Assembly (NCBI RefSeq): GCF_028993555.1
Contig: NZ_CP118610.1
Coordinates: forward strand, 3,405,001 to 3,469,000
DNA: 64,000 bases
Reading direction: 5' to 3'
Source of the DNA: Ensifer adhaerens
GTDB taxonomy: Bacteria > Pseudomonadota > Alphaproteobacteria > Rhizobiales > Rhizobiaceae
The translations under genes and the position numbers were made by a program. The notes under the pieces are model-generated. The model was not told the origin of the DNA. It saw only the letters and a program-made list of their open reading frames with translations, and ran no database searches. This document shows positions 44,040 through 53,706 of the stretch, piece by piece. The number at the start of each line of letters is the position of its first letter. Positions within the stretch are counted from its first letter, which is position 1.

Positions 44040-45715
44040 CTTGCCAGTGCCGCCTCTCTGATTTGGGTCAGGGAGCGGTTCGCGGTCAGGGCATCAGGAT
44101 CGGTCTTCACATGAATAAGTGCGAGTTTCCCGGATTTTTCGGCACGCCGGAAAGCATCTGCAAATTCGTCGGTGCGGTTTACGAATTCAGTATGCGCGCC
44201 AAAGGCCGACGCCATCACACAGAAGTCCGGATTGACGAGTTCGGTTGCAAAAGGCCGCGAAGGATAATGCGTTTCCTGATGCATGCGGATCGTACCCAGC
44301 ATGCCGTTGTCGACCACGACGAAAATCGGTTTGGCATCGTATTGGACGGCCGTTGCCATTTCCTGGCAGGTCATCATGAAATCACCGTCACCGGCGATGC
44401 ACACTGCCGGGCGATCCGGGAAGCGTAGCTTGGCAGCCACCGCTGCCGGCACGCCGTAGCCCATGGAACCGCTTGTGGGTGCTAACTGGGTTTGAAGCTT
44501 GCGGTGGCGATGAAACCGGTGCAGCCAGGCGGAGAAATTCCCCGCCCCGTTCGTCATGATGGCATCGTGAGGAAGATTGTCCCGAAGCCAAACGATAATA
44601 TCGCCCATGTTGACGTCGCCGGGAACCGGCCGGGGTTCTTGCCAGGCCTCATATTCCTGGCGGGCCTGTGCCGTGCGTTCGGCCCAACCCTTACGTTTTG
44701 ACACAGGTAGGCCTGTCAGCATCGTTGCGAAGCCCTGCGGCGTCGCGTTGATGGAGAGATCGGGAATGTACACTCGCCCGAGTTCTTCCGCTCCAGCGTG
44801 AACATGAATCAGCTTTTGCACCGGCCCGGGTACCGAAAGGAATTGGTAGCTGCTTGACGCAACCTCCCCCATGCGGGTTCCAAGTAGAATGACGAGGTCG
44901 GAATCCTTGACCAATCTTGAAAGCGTGGGATTCACCCCGAGCCCAATCTCACCGACGTATGAGGGGTGATCGTTGTTAAATTTCTCTTGGCGCCGGAAAG
45001 CAGCGACCACGGGAAGACCATTCTTACCAGCGAAATCCTCGACTGCCGCCTTTGATTCATCGTCCCAGCGACTACCGCCGACGATCATCAGGGGGCGCTC
45101 GGCTTCTGAAAGAAGCCTGGCGAATTCGTCCATCTGCTCTGCAGAAGGCGAAAGCTCGAAGGATTTGACAACACGCGGGGCAACAAGTTCTACGGCGTCA
45201 ACCAGCATGTCTTCCGGAAGGGCCAGCACGACGGGACCCGGCCTGCCTGCCATAGCGACAGCGAACGCCCGGGATACGAATTCGTGGACCCGATCGGCGC
45301 TATCGATCTGAGCGACCCATTTCGCCATCTGACCGAACATGCGTCGATAGTCGATTTCCTGGAAAGCTTCCCGCTCCGTAGCATCCCGGCCGACCTGGCC
45401 GATGAACAAGATCATCGGCGTCGAATCCTGGAAGGCAACATGAACGCCTGCGCTGGCATTTGTTGCCCCTGGACCGCGCGTCACCATGCAGATACCTGGC
45501 CGCCCCGTTAGCTTTGCATCCGCCTCGGCCATCATGGCAGCACCGCCTTCGTGACGGCAAGTGATTGTCTCAACTTTGTCTGACACGTCGGAGAGCGCAT
45601 TCAGCACGGCGAGATAGCTCTCGCCGGGGACACAGAAAATCCGGTCGACATTCTGCGCCACGAGGCAGTCGACCAAGTGCTCGGCACCCGTCTTCGATCT
45701 CTTTTCCATAGTCAT
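44036..45715 (-). CDS. TPP-dependent enzyme, acetolactate-synthase-like
   Basis: 559-residue thiamine-diphosphate enzyme with the catalytic Glu in TCRHEGGAAMMAEADAK, the transhydrogenase-like middle domain (PLMIVGGSRWDD), and the TPP motif GDGDFMMTCQEMATAV to VVDNGMLGTIRMHQE. The length is that of acetolactate-synthase-like proteins of catabolic operons, which lack a regulatory subunit nearby. ATG at 45715 (with GAGAG upstream) or 45709 both fit. The stop overlaps the next TPP gene. Two such enzymes in a row may act on different oxoacids or form a mixed complex. Confidence 0.85.
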   Translation of the reverse strand: MTMEKRSKTGAEHLVDCLVAQNVDRIFCVPGESYLAVLNALSDVSDKVETITCRHEGGAAMMAEADAKLTGRPGICMVTRGPGATNASAGVHVAFQDSTPMILFIGQVGRDATEREAFQEIDYRRMFGQMAKWVAQIDSADRVHEFVSRAFAVAMAGRPGPVVLALPEDMLVDAVELVAPRVVKSFELSPSAEQMDEFARLLSEAERPLMIVGGSRWDDESKAAVEDFAGKNGLPVVAAFRRQEKFNNDHPSYVGEIGLGVNPTLSRLVKDSDLVILLGTRMGEVASSSYQFLSVPGPVQKLIHVHAGAEELGRVYIPDLSINATPQGFATMLTGLPVSKRKGWAERTAQARQEYEAWQEPRPVPGDVNMGDIIVWLRDNLPHDAIMTNGAGNFSAWLHRFHRHRKLQTQLAPTSGSMGYGVPAAVAAKLRFPDRPAVCIAGDGDFMMTCQEMATAVQYDAKPIFVVVDNGMLGTIRMHQETHYPSRPFATELVNPDFCVMASAFGAHTEFVNRTDEFADAFRRAEKSGKLALIHVKTDPDALTANRSLTQIREAALAR

Positions 45716-45724
45716 CGAATTCTC

Positions 45725-46528
45725 TCAATCTTTCTTCTGGGCGGCGATCTTCAATCTCAGTGTTCCGTCGGAACCAAAGTCGATGGCCGCCTCGTCTCCC
45801 GGAGCAACCTTGTGAACGCCAGTCGTTGCACCGGTCGCGACCCAATCACCCGCTTTGAGGTATCGTCCGCGCTCGGCCAGGTTGTTCACCAGAAAGGCCA
45901 GCGAGCCAAGGATGCCGCCCGTCGGAAGACGGGAAGCCCCGCCTTCGCCTACCAACGTTCCGTTGACGAAGGTGCGCGCCGTCAATGTCTCCCAGGAACG
46001 GCCTCGCCAATTGGCTATTTCGGGTCCGATCACCACTGCCGCATTGTTTCCGTGATCGGAGATAACCGCTGTCGGCCCAAGATCGCTCAGGGTTGGAAGT
46101 GGACTGCCAGCGATTTCTGACGCGACATGCAAAGCCGCAATCGAAAGAAGAAGGTCGGCTTCAGAGCGATCTTGACCGTAAAGCCGGATGTCGCGTCCGA
46201 TCCGGATAGCGAACTCGGCCTCAACCGCCGCAAATCCGCCTTCGATCACCGGAACCTCGATCGCAGCATCGCCGGATGTCGTTGCATCGGCAACTCGAAC
46301 GATCGGGCCAGCCAGGCGCGCCGCCCCCAAGCTATCTCTGAGCTCTGGCTTGATCGCAGCAACCTTCCAGCCTGCAAAAGGACCGCCAACGCGAAGCTCG
46401 TCTTCCTGAACAGAATAGGCGTCGGCGAGCGTCAGTGGTTGTGCTCCGGGGAATGCGCCAATTGCACGGCCAGCCTTGCGGGCCGCTACGAAGGCCTGCG
46501 AGATATCTCTGGTCGGAGAACTCATCAC
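45725..46528 (-). CDS. 2-oxopent-4-enoate hydratase-like protein (FAH superfamily)
   Basis: 267-residue member of the hydratase/decarboxylase branch of the fumarylacetoacetase superfamily. The metal-binding acidic motif is VEAEFAIRIG, with the later conserved LPTGGILGSLAFLVNNLAERG and the VATGATTGVHKVAPGD end. Such enzymes add water to 2-oxo-4-enoates in meta-cleavage pathways. No ring-cleavage dioxygenase is in the window, so the substrate may be another unsaturated oxoacid. It begins with ATG overlapping the stop of the lyase gene and ends 9 bases before the TPP gene start. Confidence 0.85.
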   Translation of the reverse strand: MMSSPTRDISQAFVAARKAGRAIGAFPGAQPLTLADAYSVQEDELRVGGPFAGWKVAAIKPELRDSLGAARLAGPIVRVADATTSGDAAIEVPVIEGGFAAVEAEFAIRIGRDIRLYGQDRSEADLLLSIAALHVASEIAGSPLPTLSDLGPTAVISDHGNNAAVVIGPEIANWRGRSWETLTARTFVNGTLVGEGGASRLPTGGILGSLAFLVNNLAERGRYLKAGDWVATGATTGVHKVAPGDEAAIDFGSDGTLRLKIAAQKKD

Positions 46529-47391
46529 TTTGCCCCACCCAAGAAGTCCCTGGTCCAGTCCTTGTATGCGTCATCGATCGTCGCCACTCTTGTGACCTCT
46601 GAAGAAGCTCCGGAGAGCTCTTCAGGTGACTTCCCGCCCCGAAGAGCCAAATAGGTGTCGTGCGCAGCCTGGATGCTTGCCATGATCGGCAGATGTCCCT
46701 GCAGGCCAACCCGCACTCCTGCCTTCGCGAGATAGTCGAGGTCATTGATCTGCTTTCCGATCAAGCCGAGCATGACCGGGATCTTGACCGACCCGCACAC
46801 CGCCTCGAGTTCTTCACGCGTCTTGATGCCTGTAAGGAACACCGCGTCGACGCCGGCAGCCTCATATGCCTGGCACCGCGTGATCGCGTCTTGGAGACCG
46901 GAAATGCTGACCGCACTGGTCCGGCCGACAACGACGAGTGAGGGATCCGATCGACCGGCCAGTGCCGCCTGCATTTTCCCGGTTCCTTCTTCGATGCTGA
47001 TCAGCGAAGGCTTGCCGTCGCTGCCAAAGGGTTGCGGCAAATCGGTGTCCTCGATCGTCAAGGCGGCGATGCCGGCATTCTCAAGCTCTTCGACCGTGCG
47101 CTTGACGTTGAGAGCGTTGCCAAAGCCGTGGTCGGCATCGACCAGGATCGGTAGTCTCGAAGCGCGGGTGATGCGGCGCGCCTGTTCCGCCAGTTCGGTC
47201 AGCGTGAGGACGATCAGGTCGGGTGCGCCGAGGACGGCAAGTGATGCCACCGATCCGGCAAACATCCCGATCTCATAGCCAACGCTCTCGGCAAGCCGCG
47301 CCGACATCGGATCGTAGACCGATGCCGGGATCATGCAGCGCGAACCGTTCAGATACTCGCGGAACTTTAGCCTTTTGTCCGTGTGGGTCAT
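46525..47391 (-). CDS. PEP mutase/isocitrate lyase-family protein, oxaloacetate-decarboxylase-like
   Basis: 288-residue (beta/alpha)8-barrel enzyme. The metal site motif is VDADHGFGNALNVKRTVEELE and the IEDTDLPQPFG loop follows; GNALN in place of the isocitrate lyase KKCGH motif fits the oxaloacetate decarboxylase subgroup. It would split oxaloacetate or a related oxoacid into pyruvate and carbon dioxide. The start at 47391 shares one base with the stop of the dehydrogenase gene (TAATG), and the end overlaps the hydratase gene by four bases, so the operon is tightly coupled. Confidence 0.85.
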   Translation of the reverse strand: MTHTDKRLKFREYLNGSRCMIPASVYDPMSARLAESVGYEIGMFAGSVASLAVLGAPDLIVLTLTELAEQARRITRASRLPILVDADHGFGNALNVKRTVEELENAGIAALTIEDTDLPQPFGSDGKPSLISIEEGTGKMQAALAGRSDPSLVVVGRTSAVSISGLQDAITRCQAYEAAGVDAVFLTGIKTREELEAVCGSVKIPVMLGLIGKQINDLDYLAKAGVRVGLQGHLPIMASIQAAHDTYLALRGGKSPEELSGASSEVTRVATIDDAYKDWTRDFLGGAK

Positions 47392-48452
47392 TACGCGAAC
47401 TCCTGCAGGCCTTCGATACCGACAGCCGCAGCTTCGGCGTTCAGCATGGCGATATCTTCCGGCGGCACGACGATCCCGGCGACAGCTCGCTCTGCCGCCA
47501 TCCGCGCTTCGATTTCCCCTGGCATCAAAACTTCCTTGAAGCCGTCCGCGAGCTCAGATCCCTTCGCACGCTTGACAAGTTCGTTCATGCGCTCGCGATA
47601 CGCATCTCCGCCAACAAAAAGGTCCGGCTTGAACGCCATGAACAGATGGCCGGTGGATTGCGGACGGTCGAGATCGAGGTAGGGGTTGCCGACCTCGCCC
47701 CCGAAGGCGGCACCGGATGCGACGCCCGCCATGGCCTCCATCAGCAGGGACAGACCGGAGCCTTTCGGCCCGCCGAGAGGAAGAACAATGCCTTTCAGAG
47801 CCGCATCGGGATCGGTGGTAGGCTTCCCCTGCTCGTCAAGCGCCCAGCCTTCCGGAATCTGCTCCCCGCGCTTGGAAGCACGGCGGATCTTGCCGCGAGC
47901 GGCCACAGAGGTAGCCATGTCGAGGATCAATGGCACATCCGCACCAGGCGCGGCCAAGCCAAAGGGACTCGTGCCGAGGAAGGGCGAGCGGCCGCCCCAG
48001 ACCGGCATGGCCGGCGACGCGTTTGTCATCACCATGGCAGCCATCCCCGCATCGACTGCCTGTTGCAGGTAGATGGCCGACATGCCGAAATGGCTGCTTC
48101 GATATGCGAGCGCCATTCCTACGCCAAAGGTTCCCGCTCTCTTGATCGCTTCCTGCATTGCCTTGCGACCGACCAGGAAGCCCATGCCATCGTCGCCGTC
48201 CACACGGGCGATGGCAGGCATGACCTCGTCAACGGCGAGCGAAGGATGCGGGTTAATGAGCTTCTTTTTCAAGCGGGTGGTGTAGTTCGACGCTCTGTTG
48301 ATGCCGTGCGATTGGACACCACGCAGGTCGGCATAGAGGAGGCATTCTGTGATGTAGGCGGCGTCTTCTTTTGGCAGGCCATTTGCTTCGAAGATTGCTG
48401 TGCCGAGCCTTTGAAGCACGTGAACGGGGACTGTCTTCGGTTGATCGGTCAT
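47391..48452 (-). CDS. Ldh-family (malate/lactate) 2-hydroxyacid dehydrogenase
   Basis: 353-residue NAD(P)-dependent oxidoreductase of the Ldh2/YlbC/ComC family. Typical blocks are LYADLRGVQSHGINR, AYRSSHFGMSAIYLQQAVDAG, the GTSPFGLAAPG loop and PLGGPKGSGLSLLMEAMAG. Members oxidise malate, L-lactate, sulfolactate, ureidoglycolate or similar 2-hydroxyacids to 2-oxoacids. AGGAG precedes the ATG at 48452. It is the first enzyme gene after the ABC importer genes (126-base gap) and probably makes the 2-oxoacid used by the TPP enzymes downstream. Confidence 0.87.
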   Translation of the reverse strand: MTDQPKTVPVHVLQRLGTAIFEANGLPKEDAAYITECLLYADLRGVQSHGINRASNYTTRLKKKLINPHPSLAVDEVMPAIARVDGDDGMGFLVGRKAMQEAIKRAGTFGVGMALAYRSSHFGMSAIYLQQAVDAGMAAMVMTNASPAMPVWGGRSPFLGTSPFGLAAPGADVPLILDMATSVAARGKIRRASKRGEQIPEGWALDEQGKPTTDPDAALKGIVLPLGGPKGSGLSLLMEAMAGVASGAAFGGEVGNPYLDLDRPQSTGHLFMAFKPDLFVGGDAYRERMNELVKRAKGSELADGFKEVLMPGEIEARMAAERAVAGIVVPPEDIAMLNAEAAAVGIEGLQEFA

Positions 48453-48578
48453 AATACACTCCTATAGGTTGCATTGTTGGGCAAAGCCACTCCATCTGAA
48501 GGAAGGCTCCCAGCGGATTTTCCGTTTATTGATCGTCAGGAACGAAACACCGTGGTCGAGCGTCCATTCATCAAAGCG

Positions 48579-49670
48579 TCAACTGTCTTTTGCGAACACC
48601 ACAGCGCCGTTCGCAGGAACCCAAACGCCGACATTCGTGTCGGCCGGAAACTCCTGCGCGGATTCCGTCTTGGCAGTCACGCCGTCAATCTCGACTAGAT
48701 ACTGGTACTGGGCACCGAGGTAGCTGCGCGAAACGATGCGTCCCTCCAGCATCGTTCCCAGTTCGCCCGGACGATTTTCGCCCCGTGTCGATAGTATGAG
48801 GTGCTCTGGCCTCACCGCGGCGACAACTTCAACGCCAACCTTCAACGGCTTAACGCTCCTGGCCACCAGTGTCTTGCCGCCGGGCAGTGCTACGACCGCA
48901 CTGTCGTTTTCAACCAACTGAACACGGCCCGGAAAGAACGTGCTGGTGCCGATAAAGTCCGCAACGAACGGATCTGCGGGCCGGGAATAGATCTCGTGCG
49001 GCGTTCCGAGCTGGACGATGCGGCCCTTGTTCATTACGGCGATCCGGTCACTCAGCGCCAGCGCTTCCGACTGATCGTGCGTGACATAAATTGTCGTCAG
49101 CCGCACCTGCGCCTGTAACTCGCTCAACCAAAGGCGGGCCTTGTCGCGCAGCTTGGCGTCAAGGTTGGAAAGCGGCTCGTCAAGGAGCAGGATCGACGGC
49201 TGGTACACAAGCGTGCGAGCTAGAGCAACACGCTGCTGTTGCCCCCCGGAAAGCTGGTTGGGATAGCGCTTGGCGTAGTCCTGCATCTCGACGAGCGAAA
49301 GGACTTCCCTAATGCGCCGATCCCGTTCCACCCTCTCTACTTTGCGCAGCTTGAGCGGAAAGGCGAGATTTTGCTCGATGGTCATGTGCGGCCAAAGAGC
49401 ATAGCTCTGGAACACGAGACCGCAGTTTCGCGCTTCCGCCGAGACATAGATGTTCTTCGCGCTGTCGAAGATGGTCCGGTCGCCGAACTTGATGAGGCCT
49501 TCGGTCGGCTTATCGAGCCCAGCCAGGGCGCCGAGCGTGGTTGACTTGCCACAGCCGCTGGGTCCCAGAAGGGTCAGGAATTCACCGCTTTTGACCGTGA
49601 AGCTGACGTTGTCGATCGCCTGCAGCGTGCCGTAGCGTCGGATAAGTTTGTCGACGACGAGATCAACCAT
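48579..49670 (-). CDS. ABC transporter ATPase (PotA/FbpC-like)
   Basis: 363-residue ATP-binding subunit with Walker A GPSGCGKST, Q-loop FQSYALWP, signature LSGGQQQR, Walker B LLLDEPLS and switch His in VTHDQSEA, followed by a C-terminal TOBE domain (about 290-360). The start overlaps the permease stop by 8 bases. With the fused permease and the binding protein it forms an importer of the spermidine/iron type; the operon context points to an organic acid or its metal complex rather than iron alone. Confidence 0.92.
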   Translation of the reverse strand: MVDLVVDKLIRRYGTLQAIDNVSFTVKSGEFLTLLGPSGCGKSTTLGALAGLDKPTEGLIKFGDRTIFDSAKNIYVSAEARNCGLVFQSYALWPHMTIEQNLAFPLKLRKVERVERDRRIREVLSLVEMQDYAKRYPNQLSGGQQQRVALARTLVYQPSILLLDEPLSNLDAKLRDKARLWLSELQAQVRLTTIYVTHDQSEALALSDRIAVMNKGRIVQLGTPHEIYSRPADPFVADFIGTSTFFPGRVQLVENDSAVVALPGGKTLVARSVKPLKVGVEVVAAVRPEHLILSTRGENRPGELGTMLEGRIVSRSYLGAQYQYLVEIDGVTAKTESAQEFPADTNVGVWVPANGAVVFAKDS

Positions 49671-51402
49671 AGAACTTTACTCCAAAAAAGCGGCGCATGA
49701 GGTAGATGACGCTGATTGTTATGAACATCTGGACGGTCGAAAGCGCTGCAACGCGGGCGACTTCCCCCTGGGCCCAGCGGCGCAGAAGCGTGACGCCCAT
49801 CACCTCTGTGTCAGGACTGAACAGAAACAGGGCGACGGTGTATTCCTTCAAAAACTGAATGAAGAGCAGCGAGAAGCACGCGAACAGTGCCGGGCGCATG
49901 ATCGGCAGAAGAATACTGTGGGTCGTCGTCCACCAGTCGGCGCCAGACACCTTGGCTGCGCGGTCAATGCCAGGTCCGATCTGCATGAGGGACGGAGAGA
50001 TGGCACCATAGCCTGTCGGGATGTAGCGCATCACGTAAGCGATCGCCAAAAGCCACACCGAGTTCTGCAGTAGACTCATCCCGGGCAGGAACGTCATCGC
50101 ATAGAAGAAGCCAAGACCAGCAATCAAACCCGGCACCGCGCGCGGGAAGAGCGCAATGTACTTCAACGGGCCGAACCCCGGGCTCGAACGCTCGCTCACC
50201 AGTGCGACCAACGCGATGTACAAGGTGCCGAACACGCCCCCGATGAGGGAGATAAGGAGGGTGTTGATGATCGACCTCTGGTAGTTTTCGACCGTGAAGA
50301 CTTCCACGAGGTACTGGAGCGTGAGGAACTTCCAGAACGGGATCAGTGGCGAAAGCACCGGAACCAGCCCCCGTACAGCGAGAAAGACCATCGGAGCAAC
50401 GCAGAACAGCAGTGCGTAGGTGGCAACGATGGCGAACACCAGCCAGCGATACGGTCCAAGCTCAAACATCTTCGGCTTGTTCACCTTGCCTGTGACGCTG
50501 ATGTAGCGGGAAGCGTTGCGCAGAATACGATTCTGCAGAAAGACCAGCCCGACGACGAGCAGCAGCATGAAGGCTGCAGCGGTCGCAACCAGGCCATAAT
50601 CAGGGCGCGGTGAAACGATTCCCTGTTCGTACAGGAAGGTCGTGAATACCGTGATCCCGGCTGGCTGGCCAAAAATCAGGGGGATCGCGAGGCTTTCCAA
50701 AGCCGAGGTCGCGTTCAGGATGCCGCTGGAGACAATGGCTGGAAGCAGCATCGGCATCGTCACGCTCCAAAGGGTGCGCATCGGTCCGGCGCCGCAACTA
50801 CGGGCGGCCTGTTCGAGGCTGGGATCGGAAAGCGCGGTCGACGCCTGGCAATAAAGAAATGCCAGTGGGGCTTGCGAAATCCCACCAATCAGAGCCATTC
50901 CCGCGATCGAGTACAGATTCCAAGGCGCCCCGCCGAAGCTATTTGCAAACCACGCGGTGATATAGCCCGACGGGCCGTATGCGATGAACCATCCGAAGGC
51001 CAGAACCAGTGACGAAAGATACATCGGCAGCAGCACGAGATCGCCGAGGAAGCTTCGGCCCGGCAGATCGGTTCTGCCGATCAATATCGCAAGTGCGGTG
51101 CCAATCACCTGAGCGATTGCGGTCGTCAGCACAACGACGAGCGTCGTGTTCCAAAGGACCTCTAAAATGGTCGGGCTGGAGAGAAGGTTCGTGTAATTGC
51201 TCGCCGTGACCACCGCCCCCGCCTCGTAAAGCGGACGATCGATGATCGACTGGTAGAAAAGCGGCAAGATCGGCGCAAACACTACGACGACCGTTACGAC
51301 GGTAATCGCGATTTGGATCAGAAGCGAACGATTGATCTTCGCCCCGATAGTCCCGCGTGCAGCAGGAGCACCAACGTAGCTGACGACGGAAAGGTCTGCC
51401 AT
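49663..51402 (-). CDS. ABC transporter permease, fused two-domain (AfuB/FbpB-like)
   Basis: 579-residue inner-membrane protein with about 12 helices in two homologous halves, each with a binding-protein-dependent permease module. The EAA-like loops appear at EQAARSCGAGPMRTLWSVTMP (about residue 205) and DRAAKVSGADWWTTTHSILLP (about 480). One fused subunit is typical of the ferric-iron and phosphonate/organophosphate-type importers. It lies between the binding protein gene (78-base gap) and the ATPase gene (8-base overlap). Confidence 0.9.
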   Translation of the reverse strand: MADLSVVSYVGAPAARGTIGAKINRSLLIQIAITVVTVVVVFAPILPLFYQSIIDRPLYEAGAVVTASNYTNLLSSPTILEVLWNTTLVVVLTTAIAQVIGTALAILIGRTDLPGRSFLGDLVLLPMYLSSLVLAFGWFIAYGPSGYITAWFANSFGGAPWNLYSIAGMALIGGISQAPLAFLYCQASTALSDPSLEQAARSCGAGPMRTLWSVTMPMLLPAIVSSGILNATSALESLAIPLIFGQPAGITVFTTFLYEQGIVSPRPDYGLVATAAAFMLLLVVGLVFLQNRILRNASRYISVTGKVNKPKMFELGPYRWLVFAIVATYALLFCVAPMVFLAVRGLVPVLSPLIPFWKFLTLQYLVEVFTVENYQRSIINTLLISLIGGVFGTLYIALVALVSERSSPGFGPLKYIALFPRAVPGLIAGLGFFYAMTFLPGMSLLQNSVWLLAIAYVMRYIPTGYGAISPSLMQIGPGIDRAAKVSGADWWTTTHSILLPIMRPALFACFSLLFIQFLKEYTVALFLFSPDTEVMGVTLLRRWAQGEVARVAALSTVQMFITISVIYLMRRFFGVKFYG

Positions 51403-51480
51403 GATTTCCTCGGTATAAATCTATTTCGCTGAGGGTTTCCGCATGACGCGGAAACCCCGCTGGCGGTCAGGCTGGGAGGA

Positions 51481-52593
51481 TCAGCCGCCGAATGTCGCCT
51501 TCCACTTCGCGATGAAGTCGGCATAACCGCTGACAACGTCCTCGTCATACGGGACGTTCAGCATCTTATCCGCGCCGATTTCCTTGGCGACGGCCGCGTA
51601 AGTGTACTCGCCCTTTGCATCCTCTCGAGAAATGTCGGGCCGGATGATCGTCCTATGCGTGGCGGCGAATCCTAGCTGGCCTTCACGCGAGAGAATGTAG
51701 TCGAGCATCAACTTAGCGGCGTTCGGATGAGCTGCGCCTTTCGCCACGGCCATTGACCGGGGGACCATCGGAGTTCCGTCTGTGATGAAGCTCCATCCGA
51801 GCAACTGGTCGCCGCCAGGTGCGCGGGTGGCCACCCACGAACTCGCCGAACCCGTGAGGAAGGCGAGCACGTATTGGCCGGACGAAACCTTCTCCGTCAT
51901 CGGACCAGCACCGGTTTCGGGACGGGTATACGGGGCCAATGCCTCGTACCATTCCCAGATCTTGTCCCCTTGGCCCTTCTTCATCGCATACTGCACGGTG
52001 TATCCGTACGTGTTGAGGTTGGCCGCATAGGTGGTGAGCTTGCCCTTGAATACGTCCGGGTTGGCCTGCGCCTTGGCGACAAGGTCAGCCATGCTCGTCG
52101 GTACCAGCTCGGGCTTCAGCAGCATCTTGTTGTATAGGAAGATGATCGGGTCCACGGTCATCGTGTAGATTCCCGGGAATGGCTTGCTCCAGCTTTCATA
52201 AGCAGACGATTCCGGTGATTCATAGGGCATCACTTCGCCCTTCTTCTGAATATCGAGCCAGACATCGGGGCCCGTCGTCACGAGAAGGTCACCTGTCGGC
52301 CTGCTGGATCCTTTTTCGCTAAGATAGCGTTGGATGACCTCGTTAGCCTCCAGGTCGAGCGTCTGGACCTTAAGCCAGGGATACTTTGACTCAAAGCCTT
52401 TCTTGACCTCCGCCCAGACGTCGGAGTTCATGTTCTGATAGATCAGAACGCTGCCTTCGCTCTTGGAGGCCTCCACGATGTCCTTGTATTCTGGGGGATA
52501 AGTTGCGTCGGCGGCAGCAACAGTCGCACTGGCGCCGCTGATGGCGAGTATAGAACAGGCGCTCGCCAAAATGACGAAATCACGTCTTTTCAT
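51481..52593 (-). CDS. ABC transporter substrate-binding protein (extracellular family 1)
   Basis: 370-residue periplasmic protein. The start at 52593 has GGAGG before it and gives a signal peptide MKRRDFVILASACSILAISG with cleavage near AAADATYPP. The mature part begins YPPEYKDIVEASKSEGSVLIYQN, typical of iron(III)/polyamine-type binding proteins (AfuA-like). Iron-binding tyrosine pairs of FbpA are not obvious, so an organic ligand is likely. It is the first gene of the ABC-catabolic operon and is divergent from a LysR gene with 185 bases between. Confidence 0.88.
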   Translation of the reverse strand: MKRRDFVILASACSILAISGASATVAAADATYPPEYKDIVEASKSEGSVLIYQNMNSDVWAEVKKGFESKYPWLKVQTLDLEANEVIQRYLSEKGSSRPTGDLLVTTGPDVWLDIQKKGEVMPYESPESSAYESWSKPFPGIYTMTVDPIIFLYNKMLLKPELVPTSMADLVAKAQANPDVFKGKLTTYAANLNTYGYTVQYAMKKGQGDKIWEWYEALAPYTRPETGAGPMTEKVSSGQYVLAFLTGSASSWVATRAPGGDQLLGWSFITDGTPMVPRSMAVAKGAAHPNAAKLMLDYILSREGQLGFAATHRTIIRPDISREDAKGEYTYAAVAKEIGADKMLNVPYDEDVVSGYADFIAKWKATFGG

Positions 52594-52778
52594 GTGGTTT
52601 CCTCCAAATAAACTGAGTGTGCGACACAGCACGACACTCTCTCCCATCGCGGCCCACATCTCATTGAATATCCTCAGATCCATGAGATATTTGTTTCGGC
52701 TGCGATGACTACAGCCTATGAAGCAACGCATAACCATGCAAACGAGTAATGCTCTAAAGGGTGTGAGGAAAAGTCAAA

Positions 52779-53690
52779 GTGAGTAGCCGCCGAAAGCTCC
52801 CACCTCTTAATGCTATTCGAACCTTTGAAGCCGCGGGCCGTCACCAGAATTTCAGTAAGGCTGCGGAGGAGTTGAACGTGACACCGGGAGCGGTCTCGCG
52901 CCAGGTCAAGGTTCTGGAAGAGCATTTAGGTATCAGCTTGTTTGTGCGTACTCCCGTCGATGTGCGGATCACGCGCCAGGGCCAGCTCTACCTCCTATCT
53001 GTGCAGGAATCCCTCGCGCGCCTTGAAGCGAGCACCCAGGAGATCGTGGTGCAGACGCTGGCGCAGCCTCTCAGGATTTGGGGATCGCGGTTTTTCATTC
53101 ATCTCTGGCTAGTTCCTCACCTTTCGCGCTACTTTCGAGAATATCCGGATCAAGAGGTCGAGATCACGTCGCTGCTATCAAGCGAGCCCATGCCCCCCGA
53201 AGTCGACGTAGGATTTCGTTTCGGAAATGGTATTTGGCCTGGTATGCGCTCCCATTTCCTGTTGGGCCTGAATTTAACGCCGGTCTGCAGTCCAGATTAC
53301 CTTGCTAACAGTGCCCCACTGCGCACGCCGGAAGATCTCTCGGCTCATCCGCTCCTCCACAACATTGTCGGTTCGGATCATTGGCGCCTTTGGTATGAGG
53401 CAAGCGGTGCAGAGCCAAGGGAATTGAAGCGGCGGATCGTCTGCACCAGCGCAGACGTTGCATACAAATCAGCGGTAGAGGGACTTGGTGTCGCTCTTGG
53501 ACGAAGAGGATTCATTGAGCGCGATCTAGCGACGGGCCGACTGGTTATGCCTATCGATTTCACGATGCAAGCGGAGGGCGCATTCTATCTAGTCTACCAT
53601 GACCGCGACCCGTTGCCCGGAAGGCTGCTCCAATTTCGTCGATGGATTCTCAACGAAATAGCTCGATCACAAGGTGAGCTCCAAGGATGA
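52779..53690 (+). CDS. LysR-family regulator (GcvA-like) of the ABC-catabolic operon
   Basis: 303-residue LysR regulator starting with GTG (GAGGA upstream). The N-terminal helix-turn-helix is LNAIRTFEAAGRHQNFSKAAEELNVTPGAVSRQVKVLEEHLG when read in parts, a GcvA-type signature. The effector domain has LRIWGSRFFIHLWLVPHLSRYF. It is divergent from the binding-protein gene, so it most likely controls the long catabolic operon. A paralogue at 59141 with the same WGSRFFxRLWLxPRL motif controls the second operon. It is convergent with the HbpS/GlcG-like gene. Confidence 0.9.
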   Translation: MSSRRKLPPLNAIRTFEAAGRHQNFSKAAEELNVTPGAVSRQVKVLEEHLGISLFVRTPVDVRITRQGQLYLLSVQESLARLEASTQEIVVQTLAQPLRIWGSRFFIHLWLVPHLSRYFREYPDQEVEITSLLSSEPMPPEVDVGFRFGNGIWPGMRSHFLLGLNLTPVCSPDYLANSAPLRTPEDLSAHPLLHNIVGSDHWRLWYEASGAEPRELKRRIVCTSADVAYKSAVEGLGVALGRRGFIERDLATGRLVMPIDFTMQAEGAFYLVYHDRDPLPGRLLQFRRWILNEIARSQGELQG

Positions 53691-53706
53691 CTCCCGCGCG
53701 CCGGAT

